Positions 1 through 7,856 of a stretch of 64,000 nt of DNA are shown piece after piece. The translations under genes and the position numbers were made by a program. Below the pieces are notes generated by a model. The model searched no databases, was not told the origin of the DNA, and saw only the letters and a list, made by a program, of their open reading frames with translations. Location: the NCBI RefSeq assembly GCF_004103755.1, contig NZ_CP035283.1, positions 1,612,001 through 1,676,000 of the forward strand, read 5' to 3'. Numbering within the stretch: the first letter of the stretch is position 1; each line of letters opens with the position of its first letter. Origin of the DNA: Caproiciproducens sp. NJN-50 (GTDB lineage: Bacteria > Bacillota > Clostridia > Oscillospirales > Acutalibacteraceae).

Positions 1-772
1 TTACCTGTTCGGCCTGCCGATCGGCATGATGGGCCTGCTTCTGAACATTCCGATTTTTGTCTGGGCTATCCTGCAGATCGGCTATAAAATGGTGGGCAAA
101 ACCATAATTGCAACTGTCTTTGTCTCAAGCGCGATCGACATCCTTTCCGTCGTTATTCCGGCTTACAGCGGCAATCCAATGCTGGCGGCGATTTTCGGAG
201 GATTTCTGGACGGCGCCGGGCTGTCCCTGGTGTTTATGAGGGGGGCGACCACCGGCGGAACGGATTTGATTGCCAGGCTTCTGAACCGCAGGGTCCGGTT
301 CGTTTCCATGGGCAAACTGATGCTTTGCGTTGACTTTGTGATCGTCGTGATTTCCGCGTTTGCATATCGGAGCATTGAAAGCGCATTGTATGCCCTGATT
401 GCGATCTTCGTCTCCTCCAGAATGATCGACACGATCCTTTACGGCACGGATGTCGGAACCGGAAAAGTCATTTTTATTATCTCCGAAAAAAATGAACAGA
501 TTGCCCAGGAAATTCTGACAGATCTGGAGCGCGGCGCGACCTATCTGGATTCCAGAGGGGCTTACACCGGAAAAAAAGGGGAAGTGCTTCTCTGTGCGGC
601 CCGCCGGTACGAGGTAGTGAAAATCAAGGATATCGTCAGGTCGATTGACAAAAACGCGTTTCTGATCGTCGGGGACGCTGGGGAGATCACCGGCGAGGGG
701 TTTCGGGAAGCCCGCCCGGAAGACAAAACGCTTCGTGAACTGATCCATAAATTAAAAATGCAAAGAAAATAG
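1..772 (+). CDS. YitT family membrane protein, 5' end cut by window edge
   Basis: The reading frame is open at the first base, so the start lies outside the window; 256 residues are visible of a family that is usually about 280-290. Several hydrophobic membrane segments occupy the first two thirds. They include the glycine-rich family signature GGFLDGAGLSLVF followed by GATTGGTDLIARLL. The last ~90 residues are a soluble DUF2179-like domain beginning near GTGKVIFIISEK, with a KGEVLLCAARR strand. YitT proteins are polytopic inner-membrane proteins of unknown transport function. The first ATG in frame at base 26 is probably internal, because the codons before it continue the membrane helix. The family call is solid; the biological role is not known. 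Confidence 0.85.
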   Translation, partial: YLFGLPIGMMGLLLNIPIFVWAILQIGYKMVGKTIIATVFVSSAIDILSVVIPAYSGNPMLAAIFGGFLDGAGLSLVFMRGATTGGTDLIARLLNRRVRFVSMGKLMLCVDFVIVVISAFAYRSIESALYALIAIFVSSRMIDTILYGTDVGTGKVIFIISEKNEQIAQEILTDLERGATYLDSRGAYTGKKGEVLLCAARRYEVVKIKDIVRSIDKNAFLIVGDAGEITGEGFREARPEDKTLRELIHKLKMQRK

Positions 773-890
773 CCGGATGAAATTTCATGTTCTCATTTTT
801 CACGGTTCCCGCTTACATGATTCTTGCCGGCGGAACGGACCGTAAAGGTATCCTGGCGGAAATTCAAATATTGCAGAATTGGGAGTCGCC

Positions 891-1787
891 ATGCGAGAGC
901 TTCGATTTACGGTTCCATCCTGCTTTCAAGGGAGCAGACTGAAGAGCTTTCTCCGCGAGTACTGCGGAATTTCCACCCGGCTCTTGGCAAAATTGAAAAG
1001 AGAGCCAATGGGGATTGCCGTAAACGGCCGGCATGCGATCGCGACCGACCGTTTGCAAAAGGGAGATCTGATTTGTCTCCGTTTGCCGCAGGACGAAAAA
1101 ATACCGGAGTCGGAAAATCTTCCTTTTCCGGTTGTTTTTGAGGATCAGGATCTTCTTGTCGTGAATAAACCGGCTGGAATGCCGATGTATCCCTGCCCCG
1201 GACACGACCGGGACAGCCTTTCGAATGCGTATTCGAATTATTGCGCGGTCCGCGGGGAACCCTCTTCTTTTCGCCCTGTTTATCGGCTCGACAGGGATAC
1301 GACGGGCCTTGTCGTATTGGCCAAGCATTCCTATGCGGCTTCCGCACTTGCGGGAAATGTCAGAAAAACCTATCTGGCGGTCTGTGAAGGGATTCTGCGG
1401 GACAGCGGAAAAATAGAACAGCCGATTGGAATGAAAGAAGGTTCACGGATTCAGCGCACTGTCCGGCCCGACGGAAGATATGCGCTTACCCGTTGGAGAA
1501 GCCTTAGCGCGGGGAATGGACTCAGCCTGTTGGCGCTCCGGCTGAAAACCGGGCGGACCCATCAGATCCGCGTTCATCTGTCGAACTGCGGGCACCCTTT
1601 GGCCGGCGATGATTTTTATGGCGGAAGTCTATCCCTGATCCGCAGGCAGGCCCTTCACTGTGCTGAAATCCGTTTTGTCCATCCGGTGACAAAACAAAAA
1701 ATCAGATTTGTTCAAAGGTTACCAGAGGATATGGAAAAGCTTTTCCTTTTTATGCAACAATCCGTATGCAAAGAAAATATTGAATAA
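891..1787 (+). CDS. RluA family RNA pseudouridine synthase
   Basis: Predicted cytoplasmic enzyme of 298 residues that isomerises uridine to pseudouridine in rRNA or tRNA. The N-terminal ~65 residues resemble an S4-like RNA-binding region. The catalytic motif is YRLDRDTTGL with the nucleophilic Asp near residue 134, followed by the family motif GRTHQIRVHLSNCGHPLAGD. I chose the ATG at 891 because GGGAG lies 5 nt upstream; an in-frame TTG at 879 has no SD. Which uridine is modified (RluB/C/D-like or YhcT-like) cannot be told from sequence alone. The end of the gene overlaps a possible ARG box serving the next operon. Confidence 0.9.
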   Translation: MRELRFTVPSCFQGSRLKSFLREYCGISTRLLAKLKREPMGIAVNGRHAIATDRLQKGDLICLRLPQDEKIPESENLPFPVVFEDQDLLVVNKPAGMPMYPCPGHDRDSLSNAYSNYCAVRGEPSSFRPVYRLDRDTTGLVVLAKHSYAASALAGNVRKTYLAVCEGILRDSGKIEQPIGMKEGSRIQRTVRPDGRYALTRWRSLSAGNGLSLLALRLKTGRTHQIRVHLSNCGHPLAGDDFYGGSLSLIRRQALHCAEIRFVHPVTKQKIRFVQRLPEDMEKLFLFMQQSVCKENIE

Positions 1788-1796
1788 TATTTCAAT
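1779..1796. promoter_or_regulatory. ARG-box-like site 1 (putative ArgR operator)
   Basis: An 18-bp near-palindrome reading ATTGAATAATATTTCAAT. It fits the ArgR box pattern TGAATwwwwATTCA with one mismatch and overlaps the stop of the pseudouridine synthase gene. It lies 41 bp centre to centre from a second ARG-box-like site that sits in the importer promoter. An argR gene is present in this window at 50.8-51.2 kb. Regulation is inferred. Confidence 0.5.
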
Positions 1797-1813
1797 TCAA
1801 TTTCATAAACTAC

Positions 1814-1842
1814 TTGATTTATGAATAATTATGCGTTATAAT
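1814..1842 (+). promoter_or_regulatory. Promoter of the amino-acid ABC importer operon
   Basis: TTGATT at 1814-1819 and TATAAT at 1837-1842 are separated by 17 bp, which is close to the sigma-A consensus. The importer lipoprotein gene starts 48 bp downstream. The spacer contains an ARG-box-like site, so binding there would compete with RNA polymerase. Confidence 0.75.
1820..1837. promoter_or_regulatory. ARG-box-like site 2 inside the importer promoter
   Basis: TATGAATAATTATGCGTT agrees in its core with the Bacillus-type ARG box (ATGAATAAAAATGC), differing at two of those 14 positions. It fills the -35/-10 spacer of the importer promoter. Together with site 1 it would allow hexameric ArgR to bridge two operators about four helical turns apart. 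Confidence 0.45.
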
Positions 1843-1889
1843 GCTTTACAGTCAATGATCTTATGAAATAAACAAAGGGGCTGTTTGTT

Positions 1890-2738
1890 ATGAAAAAAAC
1901 AAAGAAGCTTGCGGCGCTTTTCCTGGCGGTCGCCATGACCGCTTCTTTGGCCGCCTGTTCGCAGGGCAGCACTTCTTCCAGTGCGGCGTCTTCGGAAGCG
2001 TCTATCACGTCTTCGTCCGCCGGTGTTTCCTCAACTGCCGCATCTGTTCAGACGATTACGGACGGTACGCTGACCATGTCCACAAACGCGGAGTTTGAAC
2101 CGTTCGAGTACAAGGATAACGGCAACATCGTCGGAATTGATGTGGAAATCGCCAATAAAATTGCCCAGAAACTGGGCCTGAAGCTCAAAATCAACGATGT
2201 CAATTTTGACTCCCTCACCGTGGAACTGCAAACCAACAAGTGCGATTTTGTGGCCGCGGGCTGGTCGATCAAGCCGGACCGCCAGAAGAACGTCGATTTT
2301 TCCAATGTTTATTACGACGCTTCCCAGGCCATTATTATTCCAAAGAGCAGTTCGATCAAAGCACCCACTGACCTGAATGGTAAAACCGTCGGTGTTCAGC
2401 AGGGAACGACCGGAGACACTTACTGCACGAATGAAGACGGCAAGAGCGAAGTGAAAGTCGGCACGGTGAAACGTTACAATAAAGCGCCGGACGCCATTCT
2501 GGATTTGATCAACGGAAGAATCGACGCAGTCGTCATTGACGATTTTCCGGCAACCAAGTATGTTGGGAAGAATTCGGACAAAATTGAGAAACTGAACGAT
2601 GCTCTTACCAATGAGCAGTATGCAATCGGCGTGAAAAAGGGAAACACGGCTTTATTGGATGTGATCAACGGCGTTTTAAAGGATATGGAGTCGAGCGGCG
2701 AACTGGACCAGATCGTTGAAAAGTATAAACAGGGCTAA
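1890..2738 (+). CDS. Amino-acid ABC transporter substrate-binding lipoprotein
   Basis: Extracytoplasmic binding protein of 282 residues, SBP_bac_3 family, which captures a polar amino acid for import. It has a lipoprotein signal peptide with lipobox LAAC (lipidated Cys23), then a Ser/Ala-rich tether to about residue 55. The ligand-binding lobes begin at LTMSTNAEFEPFEYKDNGN, followed by the typical GIDVEIANKIAQKLG. An AAAGGGG SD sits ~9 nt before the ATG. It is first in an operon with a permease and an ATPase. The ligand is not readable from sequence; the two ARG-box-like sites upstream would favour arginine or a related basic amino acid. Confidence 0.92.
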   Translation: MKKTKKLAALFLAVAMTASLAACSQGSTSSSAASSEASITSSSAGVSSTAASVQTITDGTLTMSTNAEFEPFEYKDNGNIVGIDVEIANKIAQKLGLKLKINDVNFDSLTVELQTNKCDFVAAGWSIKPDRQKNVDFSNVYYDASQAIIIPKSSSIKAPTDLNGKTVGVQQGTTGDTYCTNEDGKSEVKVGTVKRYNKAPDAILDLINGRIDAVVIDDFPATKYVGKNSDKIEKLNDALTNEQYAIGVKKGNTALLDVINGVLKDMESSGELDQIVEKYKQG

Positions 2739-2771
2739 AATCGATCCCTATCGCAAAAGTGACAAGTAAAA

Positions 2772-2806
2772 ATGCAGGGCCGCGGAGCTGTTTCGCGCCC
2801 CTGCAT
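2772..2806 (+). terminator. Intra-operon hairpin (attenuating or mRNA-stabilising)
   Basis: ATGCAGGG at 2772-2779 pairs with CCCTGCAT at 2799-2806, and an inner CGCG/CGCG extends the stem. The following sequence, atttctgttt, is only moderately T-rich. Located between the binding-protein gene and the permease gene, it probably sets high expression of the binding protein relative to the membrane components. Confidence 0.6.
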
Positions 2807-2833
2807 ATTTCTGTTTCCAGTGGGAGGATGTGC

Positions 2834-3610
2834 ATGAACCTGCAGTTTTCTTGGATTCCGATGCCCTTGACCGCAGACACGGGCAACGGCATCGCACAGT
2901 TTTTTGTCAACTTATATTCGAATCTGTCCGACCAGTTTTATCAGTGCTTTATCTATCAGAACCGCTATCGTTACGTGACGGACGGCTTGAAAAACACCCT
3001 GATTATCACTTTCTTTGCCGTCCTGCTCGGCGTTGTGTTGGGGACCATCATTGCCCTGGTCAGGGTTGGCCATAGCAATAATCCGAAAAAGCTCAGGATC
3101 GCAAACAGTATTTGTGCGTTATATTTGACGCTGATTCGCGGGACGCCGGTTGTCGTTCAGCTGATGATTATGTATTATGTGATTCTGAGCCAGGCAAAGG
3201 TGAACGATATCACCGCGGCCATCCTGGCTTTTGGAATTAATTCAGGGGCTTATGTCGCAGAAGTGATCCGAAGCGGAATTCAATCGGTTGACAGAGGGCA
3301 GATTGAGGCGGGCCGTTCGCTTGGATTGAGTCAGCGTACGACCATGGTAAAAATCGTTTTTCCGCAGGCTTTGAAAAACGTGCTGCCGGCGATTGGAAAT
3401 GAGTTTATTGCATTGCTCAAAGAAACATCTGTGGCCGGTTATATCGGGATTCAGGACCTGACAAAGAGCGGCGACATTATCCGCAGCATTACATACCTTG
3501 CCTTTACTCCCCTGCTGACGACGGCTGCGGTGTATTTGATTGTCGTCATAGGGCTGACTGCGGTTCTGGCACGCTTGGAAAGGAGGCTGCACAGAAGTGA
3601 TAATCGTTAA
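2834..3610 (+). CDS. Amino-acid ABC transporter permease (GlnP/HisM type)
   Basis: Membrane component of 258 residues of a polar amino-acid importer. It contains the His/Glu/Gln/Arg/opine permease core: TDGLKNTLIITFFAVLLG, the loop LIRGTPVVVQLMI, and the ATPase-coupling EAA-type loop around VDRGQIEAGRSLGLS. I chose the ATG at 2834 because GGGAGG ends 6 nt before it; a longer frame back to a GTG at 2759 would run through the inter-gene hairpin. The 3' end overlaps the ATPase gene by 14 nt, implying translational coupling. Confidence 0.92.
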   Translation: MNLQFSWIPMPLTADTGNGIAQFFVNLYSNLSDQFYQCFIYQNRYRYVTDGLKNTLIITFFAVLLGVVLGTIIALVRVGHSNNPKKLRIANSICALYLTLIRGTPVVVQLMIMYYVILSQAKVNDITAAILAFGINSGAYVAEVIRSGIQSVDRGQIEAGRSLGLSQRTTMVKIVFPQALKNVLPAIGNEFIALLKETSVAGYIGIQDLTKSGDIIRSITYLAFTPLLTTAAVYLIVVIGLTAVLARLERRLHRSDNR

Positions 3611-4331
3611 AAATCTTTCCAAAAGCTTTCATACGCTTGACGGAGAGATAGAAGTGTTAAAGGGGATTAACCAGGAGATTGAAAAAGGAGAAAAGGTTGT
3701 GATTGTCGGACCTTCCGGCTCCGGTAAAAGCACATTTCTCCGCTGCCTGAATCTTTTGGAACAGCCGACTAAGGGCGAAATCTGGTTTGAGGGGCAGCAA
3801 ATCAACACGCCGAAATGCGATATCGACCGGCACCGCCGGAAAATGGGAATGGTTTTCCAGCACTTTAATCTGTTTCCCCATCTGACTGTCAAAGCAAACA
3901 TTACGCTTGCGCCTGTGACGCTGAAACTGAAATCCCCAAAGGATGCGAATCAGCAGGCGGAACGCCTTTTGGAACGGGTAGGACTTGCCGATAAGGCGGA
4001 TGCTTATCCGGGGCAGCTTTCCGGCGGGCAGAAGCAGCGGATAGCGATTGTCCGCGCGCTTGCCATGGAACCGGACGTTATGCTGTTCGATGAACCAACC
4101 AGCGCGCTGGACCCGGAAATGGTAGGCGAAGTGCTGCAGGTCATGAAGGAACTGGCCGACGAGGGCATGACCATGGTCGTCGTCACGCATGAAATGGGTT
4201 TTGCCAGAGAAGTTGCAACCCGCGTACTCTTTATGTCCGACGGCCAGATTTTGGAGGAAGCAAAACCGGACGAGTTTTTCAGCCAGCCCAAAAATCCAAG
4301 GCTGCAGGACTTTTTGTCAAAGGTCCTTTAA
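3597..4331 (+). CDS. Amino-acid ABC transporter ATP-binding protein (GlnQ type)
   Basis: Cytoplasmic ATPase of 244 residues that drives the upstream permease. Walker A is GPSGSGKST, the Q-loop lies in MVFQHFNLFPH, the ABC signature is LSGGQKQR, Walker B is VMLFDEPTSALDPE, and the switch His is in VVTHEMGFA. It begins with GTG at 3597 after AGGAGG at 3581-3586 and overlaps the permease stop. Length and motifs are those of a standard full-length polar amino-acid ATPase. A terminator closes the operon 26 nt downstream. Confidence 0.95.
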   Translation: MIIVKNLSKSFHTLDGEIEVLKGINQEIEKGEKVVIVGPSGSGKSTFLRCLNLLEQPTKGEIWFEGQQINTPKCDIDRHRRKMGMVFQHFNLFPHLTVKANITLAPVTLKLKSPKDANQQAERLLERVGLADKADAYPGQLSGGQKQRIAIVRALAMEPDVMLFDEPTSALDPEMVGEVLQVMKELADEGMTMVVVTHEMGFAREVATRVLFMSDGQILEEAKPDEFFSQPKNPRLQDFLSKVL

Positions 4332-4356
4332 AATTTTTCCATCCTGTGCTAAAATG

Positions 4357-4389
4357 AGGAATACGGCAATCGGCCGCATTCCTTTTTTT
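4357..4389 (+). terminator. Intrinsic terminator of the ABC importer operon
   Basis: AGGAATACGGC pairs with GCCGCATTCCT (one A-C mismatch) around a short loop and is followed by a run of seven T residues. Confidence 0.8.
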
Positions 4390-4464
4390 CGTTGCGGGAA
4401 TACGTTGAATCATTCCGATCGCCAGAACCAGAAAAAGAGATCAGATAGCGGGGACGGTGATTGA

Positions 4465-5343
4465 ATGCCGGCGGCGATCACGCATTATTATCAGGCGCTC
4501 AGGGTATGGGACAGCTGCAACCGGGGGATCCCGCCAAAATCAATGGACGCGTTCCTTTGGGGTGCGCAGGGACCGGATTTTCTATATTACCATCGCCTGC
4601 TTGAACCCTGGAGCAAAAACATCCGCGAAATCGGCGGTCGGCTGCACCATGAAAAACCATCCCGTCTGCTGTCTGCCATGCGCGATTATCAGAGAAACAA
4701 AGGAAATCAAATCACGGAATACTATCTTTTCGGCTTTCTTTGTCATTACAGCCTTGACCGGACCGCTCACCCGTTTGTTTACTGGGATGTAAAATCGCTG
4801 CGTGGACTTTATCCGGGCAGAGGGGACAGTTTTCTGCACAATCAGGTGGAGTCCGTGCTCGACAGTATTCTTCTTCGTTCGTTTACGGGAAAACTGGCGA
4901 CTGATTTTGACCTGAAGCAGACCGCGCCGGATCATCCGGAAACGATGAGCGAAATTGCACGGCTCTATTCCGCCGTTCTTGAGCGGCTGTATGGAATTCA
5001 CGGCCTTCAAAAGGCGCTTTTTCAATCCATGTCGGATTGCAGAAAAATCTGCGGCCTTCTCAATGACCGGTGGATGGTCAAAAAGCCGCTTGCGGAAGCC
5101 CTTGAGAGGCTCACGCATCACTACCTGTTTTCCAGCACGATCCGTGGAATCAGCGAACCGGATGAATTCGATTACGCCAATGTGCTGCATTCCGAGTGGA
5201 GATGGCCGGAAAGCCAATCGATATCCAGAAAAGAAAGTTTTTTTGACCTGTTTGAAGCCGCTGTCAACGAGAGCGTTTATTTTATGAATGAATTTGAAAC
5301 TGCCAACCTCAGTGATTTGACACAAGACATTCCGTTTTGTTAA
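4465..5343 (+). CDS. Zinc-dependent phospholipase C-like protein
   Basis: Protein of 292 residues resembling the Zn_dep_PLPC family (alpha-helical, metal-binding). Visible family features are the N-terminal ITHYY, WGAQGPDFLYYHR, and GFLCHYSLDRTAHPFVYW, which carries the His/Asp metal ligands; RLHHEKPSRL adds further His residues. No signal peptide is seen, unlike secreted clostridial phospholipases, so an intracellular role is likely and true phospholipase activity is unproven. The gene lies 13 nt upstream of luxS and is probably co-transcribed with it. The SD (GGGGA about 10 nt upstream) is modest. Confidence 0.75.
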   Translation: MPAAITHYYQALRVWDSCNRGIPPKSMDAFLWGAQGPDFLYYHRLLEPWSKNIREIGGRLHHEKPSRLLSAMRDYQRNKGNQITEYYLFGFLCHYSLDRTAHPFVYWDVKSLRGLYPGRGDSFLHNQVESVLDSILLRSFTGKLATDFDLKQTAPDHPETMSEIARLYSAVLERLYGIHGLQKALFQSMSDCRKICGLLNDRWMVKKPLAEALERLTHHYLFSSTIRGISEPDEFDYANVLHSEWRWPESQSISRKESFFDLFEAAVNESVYFMNEFETANLSDLTQDIPFC

Positions 5344-5356
5344 GGAGGAAAGAACA

Positions 5357-5824
5357 ATGGAACGTATTGCCAGCTTTTGCGTCGACCATAACAGCCTTCT
5401 GCCCGGTATTTACACCTCCCGCATCGACGGGGACATCGTGACTTACGACATTCGGATGAGGAGACCCAATCTGCCGCCTTATCTTACGAATCCGGCTCTG
5501 CACACCATCGAGCATCTCTTTGCTACTTTCGCAAGGAATTCTGTTTGGAAAGACAATGTGATCTATTTCGGACCGATGGGATGCAGGACTGGATTTTATC
5601 TATTGCTGCGGGACATGGAGCCAGAGGATGCCATTCGCCTGATCGTCGATACCTTTCGGAAAATCGCTGATTACGCCGGACCGATTCCGGGCGCGTCCGC
5701 CTCGGAATGCGGAAATTACCGGGAACATGATTTGACTGGGGCCGTTCTGGAAGCGAAAAAGTTTCTGCCGGTCGTTCAGAACTGGAAAACGGAACAGCTA
5801 AACTATTCCGCTAAAAGTAAGTAA
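5357..5824 (+). CDS. luxS: S-ribosylhomocysteine lyase (AI-2 synthase)
   Basis: Cytoplasmic enzyme of 155 residues that cleaves S-ribosylhomocysteine to homocysteine and the autoinducer-2 precursor DPD, as part of the activated methyl cycle. The metal site is visible as HTIEH (His49, His53) and a Cys in SECGNYREHD (Cys118). The catalytic Cys is in GPMGCRTGFYLL (Cys76). The length matches the family. A near-ideal AAGGAGG precedes the ATG. Downstream use of homocysteine may be served by metY, which is also in this window at 60.5-61.8 kb. Export or sensing of AI-2 is not implied. Confidence 0.97.
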   Translation: MERIASFCVDHNSLLPGIYTSRIDGDIVTYDIRMRRPNLPPYLTNPALHTIEHLFATFARNSVWKDNVIYFGPMGCRTGFYLLLRDMEPEDAIRLIVDTFRKIADYAGPIPGASASECGNYREHDLTGAVLEAKKFLPVVQNWKTEQLNYSAKSK

Positions 5825-5837
5825 TTCCTTTTAAAGG

Positions 5838-5893
5838 GTTGCAAATTTGTAACTTTTGTTATACAATTAAGGACAGGGTTACAAAGTTGTAAT
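5838..5893. promoter_or_regulatory. Two matched 16-bp palindromes 40 bp apart (putative operator pair)
   Basis: GTTGCAAATTTGTAAC (5838-5853) and GTTACAAAGTTGTAAT (5878-5893) share the pattern GTTRCAAAnTTGTAAY. Both are preceded by GG, so the repeat is also a direct repeat of about 20 bp. Their centres are exactly 40 bp apart, roughly four helical turns. A TATACA hexamer at 5860-5865 lies between them. They precede the M23 endopeptidase gene and probably bind a dimeric regulator. I cannot match them to a known regulator. Confidence 0.55.
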
Positions 5894-5921
5894 TATTTTG
5901 CCCTTGAAAGGATTTGTTTGA

Positions 5922-7640
5922 ATGCAGGTCCAAAAGCTGGCCAGGCTGCCGGATGTCGACTGGGCTTCGGCCGGATTGAAGTTGCGGGATGCAAATATCT
6001 GCTTTTGCCGTTTCTTATATGTCGTAGGAGTCCAGTCGATCCGGATCATGAAGCACCTGCGCCGAAATTTGGCCATATTTTTCCGGCCGTTCACGAATGT
6101 CTGCGAGCACTTGTACTTTCTTGCGATCGGCAGAAGGCTCGTTTGGCTAAAAGAAGAAATTCATTCGATCCAAAGCGGATTTTTAATTGCAAAGCAGCGC
6201 CTTTTAAAAGCAAGAAGCCATGGAGCGCTTGCCGTTTTAAAAGAGTGTTTTCATGTTACGGGAATCAGCTTTCGTCTGCACAAAAGCTTTGTTCTATCGG
6301 TCCTCGGCGTCGCCGCTCCGTTGTTTTCGATTTTGCTTCTTTTTTTTACGGTACAATATTGGAATCACTTAAGCTACGGGTTGATTCTCGAAAACAATGG
6401 AAAGCAAATCGCATTTATCCAAAATGAGAACACCTATGAACAGGCGACGGAAATGGTGAACCAACGCATGGTTCACGATACGGTGGATGGGGAGTCCCAG
6501 CTTAAATTCAAACCGAATTTTCAGCTTTCCATTGGCGGCAGTGTTTATGCAACCGCATCTTATGTATGCAACAAACTGATAGAGCAATCAAACGGCATTA
6601 TAGAAGAAGCCAGCGGCCTTTACGTGGATGGAGAACTGATGGGCGTTGTAAAAAGCGGCGCCGATCTGAGGTATTTGATTCAGAATCTGTTGGATGCCGC
6701 GAAGGAAAACGAAAAGAATGCCACGGCACAGTTTATTCAGAATGTGCAAATTGAAAACGGACTTTACCCGACGACTTCGATCATTTCCACGGACGACATG
6801 AATCAGCTTGTGACAAGTACTTCCAAAGCCGGCGTGACCTACACGGTGAAGGAAGGGGATACGGTTACTTCGATTGCCAAAGCCAATCACATGAAGATTT
6901 CCGATTTAAACAAGATCAACGGAAATCAGCTTGGCGATTCGATTCATCCGGGAGACTTGATTAATATTGAAGTTGCGGAACCGAGACTGAAAGTTGAACT
7001 GATCAAGACAGAGACGGATCAGGTATCGATTCCTTTTAAGACAGTCACCCAAAACGATGATTCACAGTATACCGATTATACAAAAGTCCTGACTCAAGGA
7101 GCCGACGGACTGCAGGAATGCGTCGAAAAAGTTTATACGGTAAACGGCATTGAAACGAAGCGCGAGACTGTCAGCAATACGATTCTGTCACAGCCGGTCG
7201 ATAAGGTCGTTTTGACCGGGACCAAAAAGAGGCCTAAAACGGGAAGCGGCGTCAGCAGCGGGAGCCTGATGTGGCCGGTTCCGTCACTTCACACGATTAC
7301 GACTTATTTTACCTGGCGGTGGGGACAATTCCACACTGGGATTGATATTTCCGGCTCAAGCGCGTATGGAAAAACAATTGTCGCCGCAGACGGCGGCGTT
7401 GTAATCGCAGCGGGGTGGGACGGAGGCTATGGAAATCGGGTTGTTGTCCGCCATAATGGAACTCTGAGCACTTTGTACGGCCATTGCAGCAAAATCCTTG
7501 TATCAACCGGGCAGAAGGTTTCAAAAGGCCAGGCGATTGCGCAGGTGGGCAGCACTGGAAATTCCACCGGACCGCATTGCCATTTTGAAGTGATTAAAAA
7601 CGGAACAAAAGTAAATCCTATAGGATATGTACACAATTAA
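5922..7640 (+). CDS. Membrane-anchored M23 endopeptidase with LysM and G5 domains
   Basis: Predicted cell-wall peptidoglycan endopeptidase of 572 residues. An unusually long basic N-terminal region (1-120) precedes one membrane helix (about 122-147). Then come a linker (150-300), a LysM domain (306-350, YTVKEGDTVTSIAKANH), a G5 domain (about 356-434) and a C-terminal LytM/M23 domain (450-572). Zinc and catalytic residues are intact: HTGID (His471, Asp475), His521 and HCHFE (His552, His554). The wall-facing part is thus tethered to the membrane. AAAGGA sits 9 nt before the ATG. Two matched palindromes lie upstream and a strong terminator follows, so it forms its own transcription unit. Confidence 0.9.
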   Translation: MQVQKLARLPDVDWASAGLKLRDANICFCRFLYVVGVQSIRIMKHLRRNLAIFFRPFTNVCEHLYFLAIGRRLVWLKEEIHSIQSGFLIAKQRLLKARSHGALAVLKECFHVTGISFRLHKSFVLSVLGVAAPLFSILLLFFTVQYWNHLSYGLILENNGKQIAFIQNENTYEQATEMVNQRMVHDTVDGESQLKFKPNFQLSIGGSVYATASYVCNKLIEQSNGIIEEASGLYVDGELMGVVKSGADLRYLIQNLLDAAKENEKNATAQFIQNVQIENGLYPTTSIISTDDMNQLVTSTSKAGVTYTVKEGDTVTSIAKANHMKISDLNKINGNQLGDSIHPGDLINIEVAEPRLKVELIKTETDQVSIPFKTVTQNDDSQYTDYTKVLTQGADGLQECVEKVYTVNGIETKRETVSNTILSQPVDKVVLTGTKKRPKTGSGVSSGSLMWPVPSLHTITTYFTWRWGQFHTGIDISGSSAYGKTIVAADGGVVIAAGWDGGYGNRVVVRHNGTLSTLYGHCSKILVSTGQKVSKGQAIAQVGSTGNSTGPHCHFEVIKNGTKVNPIGYVHN

Positions 7641-7644
7641 ACGG

Positions 7645-7682
7645 TGATTCGCCGTTTTTAACAAACGGCGAATCATTTTTGT
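7645..7682 (+). terminator. Intrinsic terminator after the M23 endopeptidase gene
   Basis: TGATTCGCCGTTT at 7645-7657 pairs perfectly with AAACGGCGAATCA at 7663-7675, followed by a T run. Confidence 0.9.
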
Positions 7683-7689
7683 GTTTTTA

Positions 7690-7718
7690 TTGACTTTTGC
7701 AAAATCCTGTATTATTAT
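7690..7718 (+). promoter_or_regulatory. Distal murA promoter candidate
   Basis: TTGACT at 7690-7695 and TATTAT at 7713-7718 with a 17-bp spacer. The murA start is about 180 bp downstream. The leader between holds an 11-bp inverted repeat (TTCAAATATTT at 7802-7812, AAATATTTGAA at 7839-7849). Confidence 0.6.
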
Positions 7719-7856
7719 CAATAAGGTGTAATATTGCCTGATTCCCTTTCAAATGGATGTTGGCTTATACCATTTTTTATGTTCAAAATTAGATGTTTTC
7801 GTTCAAATATTTACATGTGCGGAAATGGAAAGATCATTAAATATTTGAAAAAAATT

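Noticed and set aside
773..890. Promoter or small gene between the YitT-like and RluA-like genes
   Set aside because: No convincing hexamer pair, hairpin with T run, or SD-led ORF in this 118-bp gap.
5838..5893. WalR box for the endopeptidase gene
   Set aside because: WalR sites are direct repeats of TGTWAH with a 5-bp gap; here the elements are inverted and the spacing does not fit.
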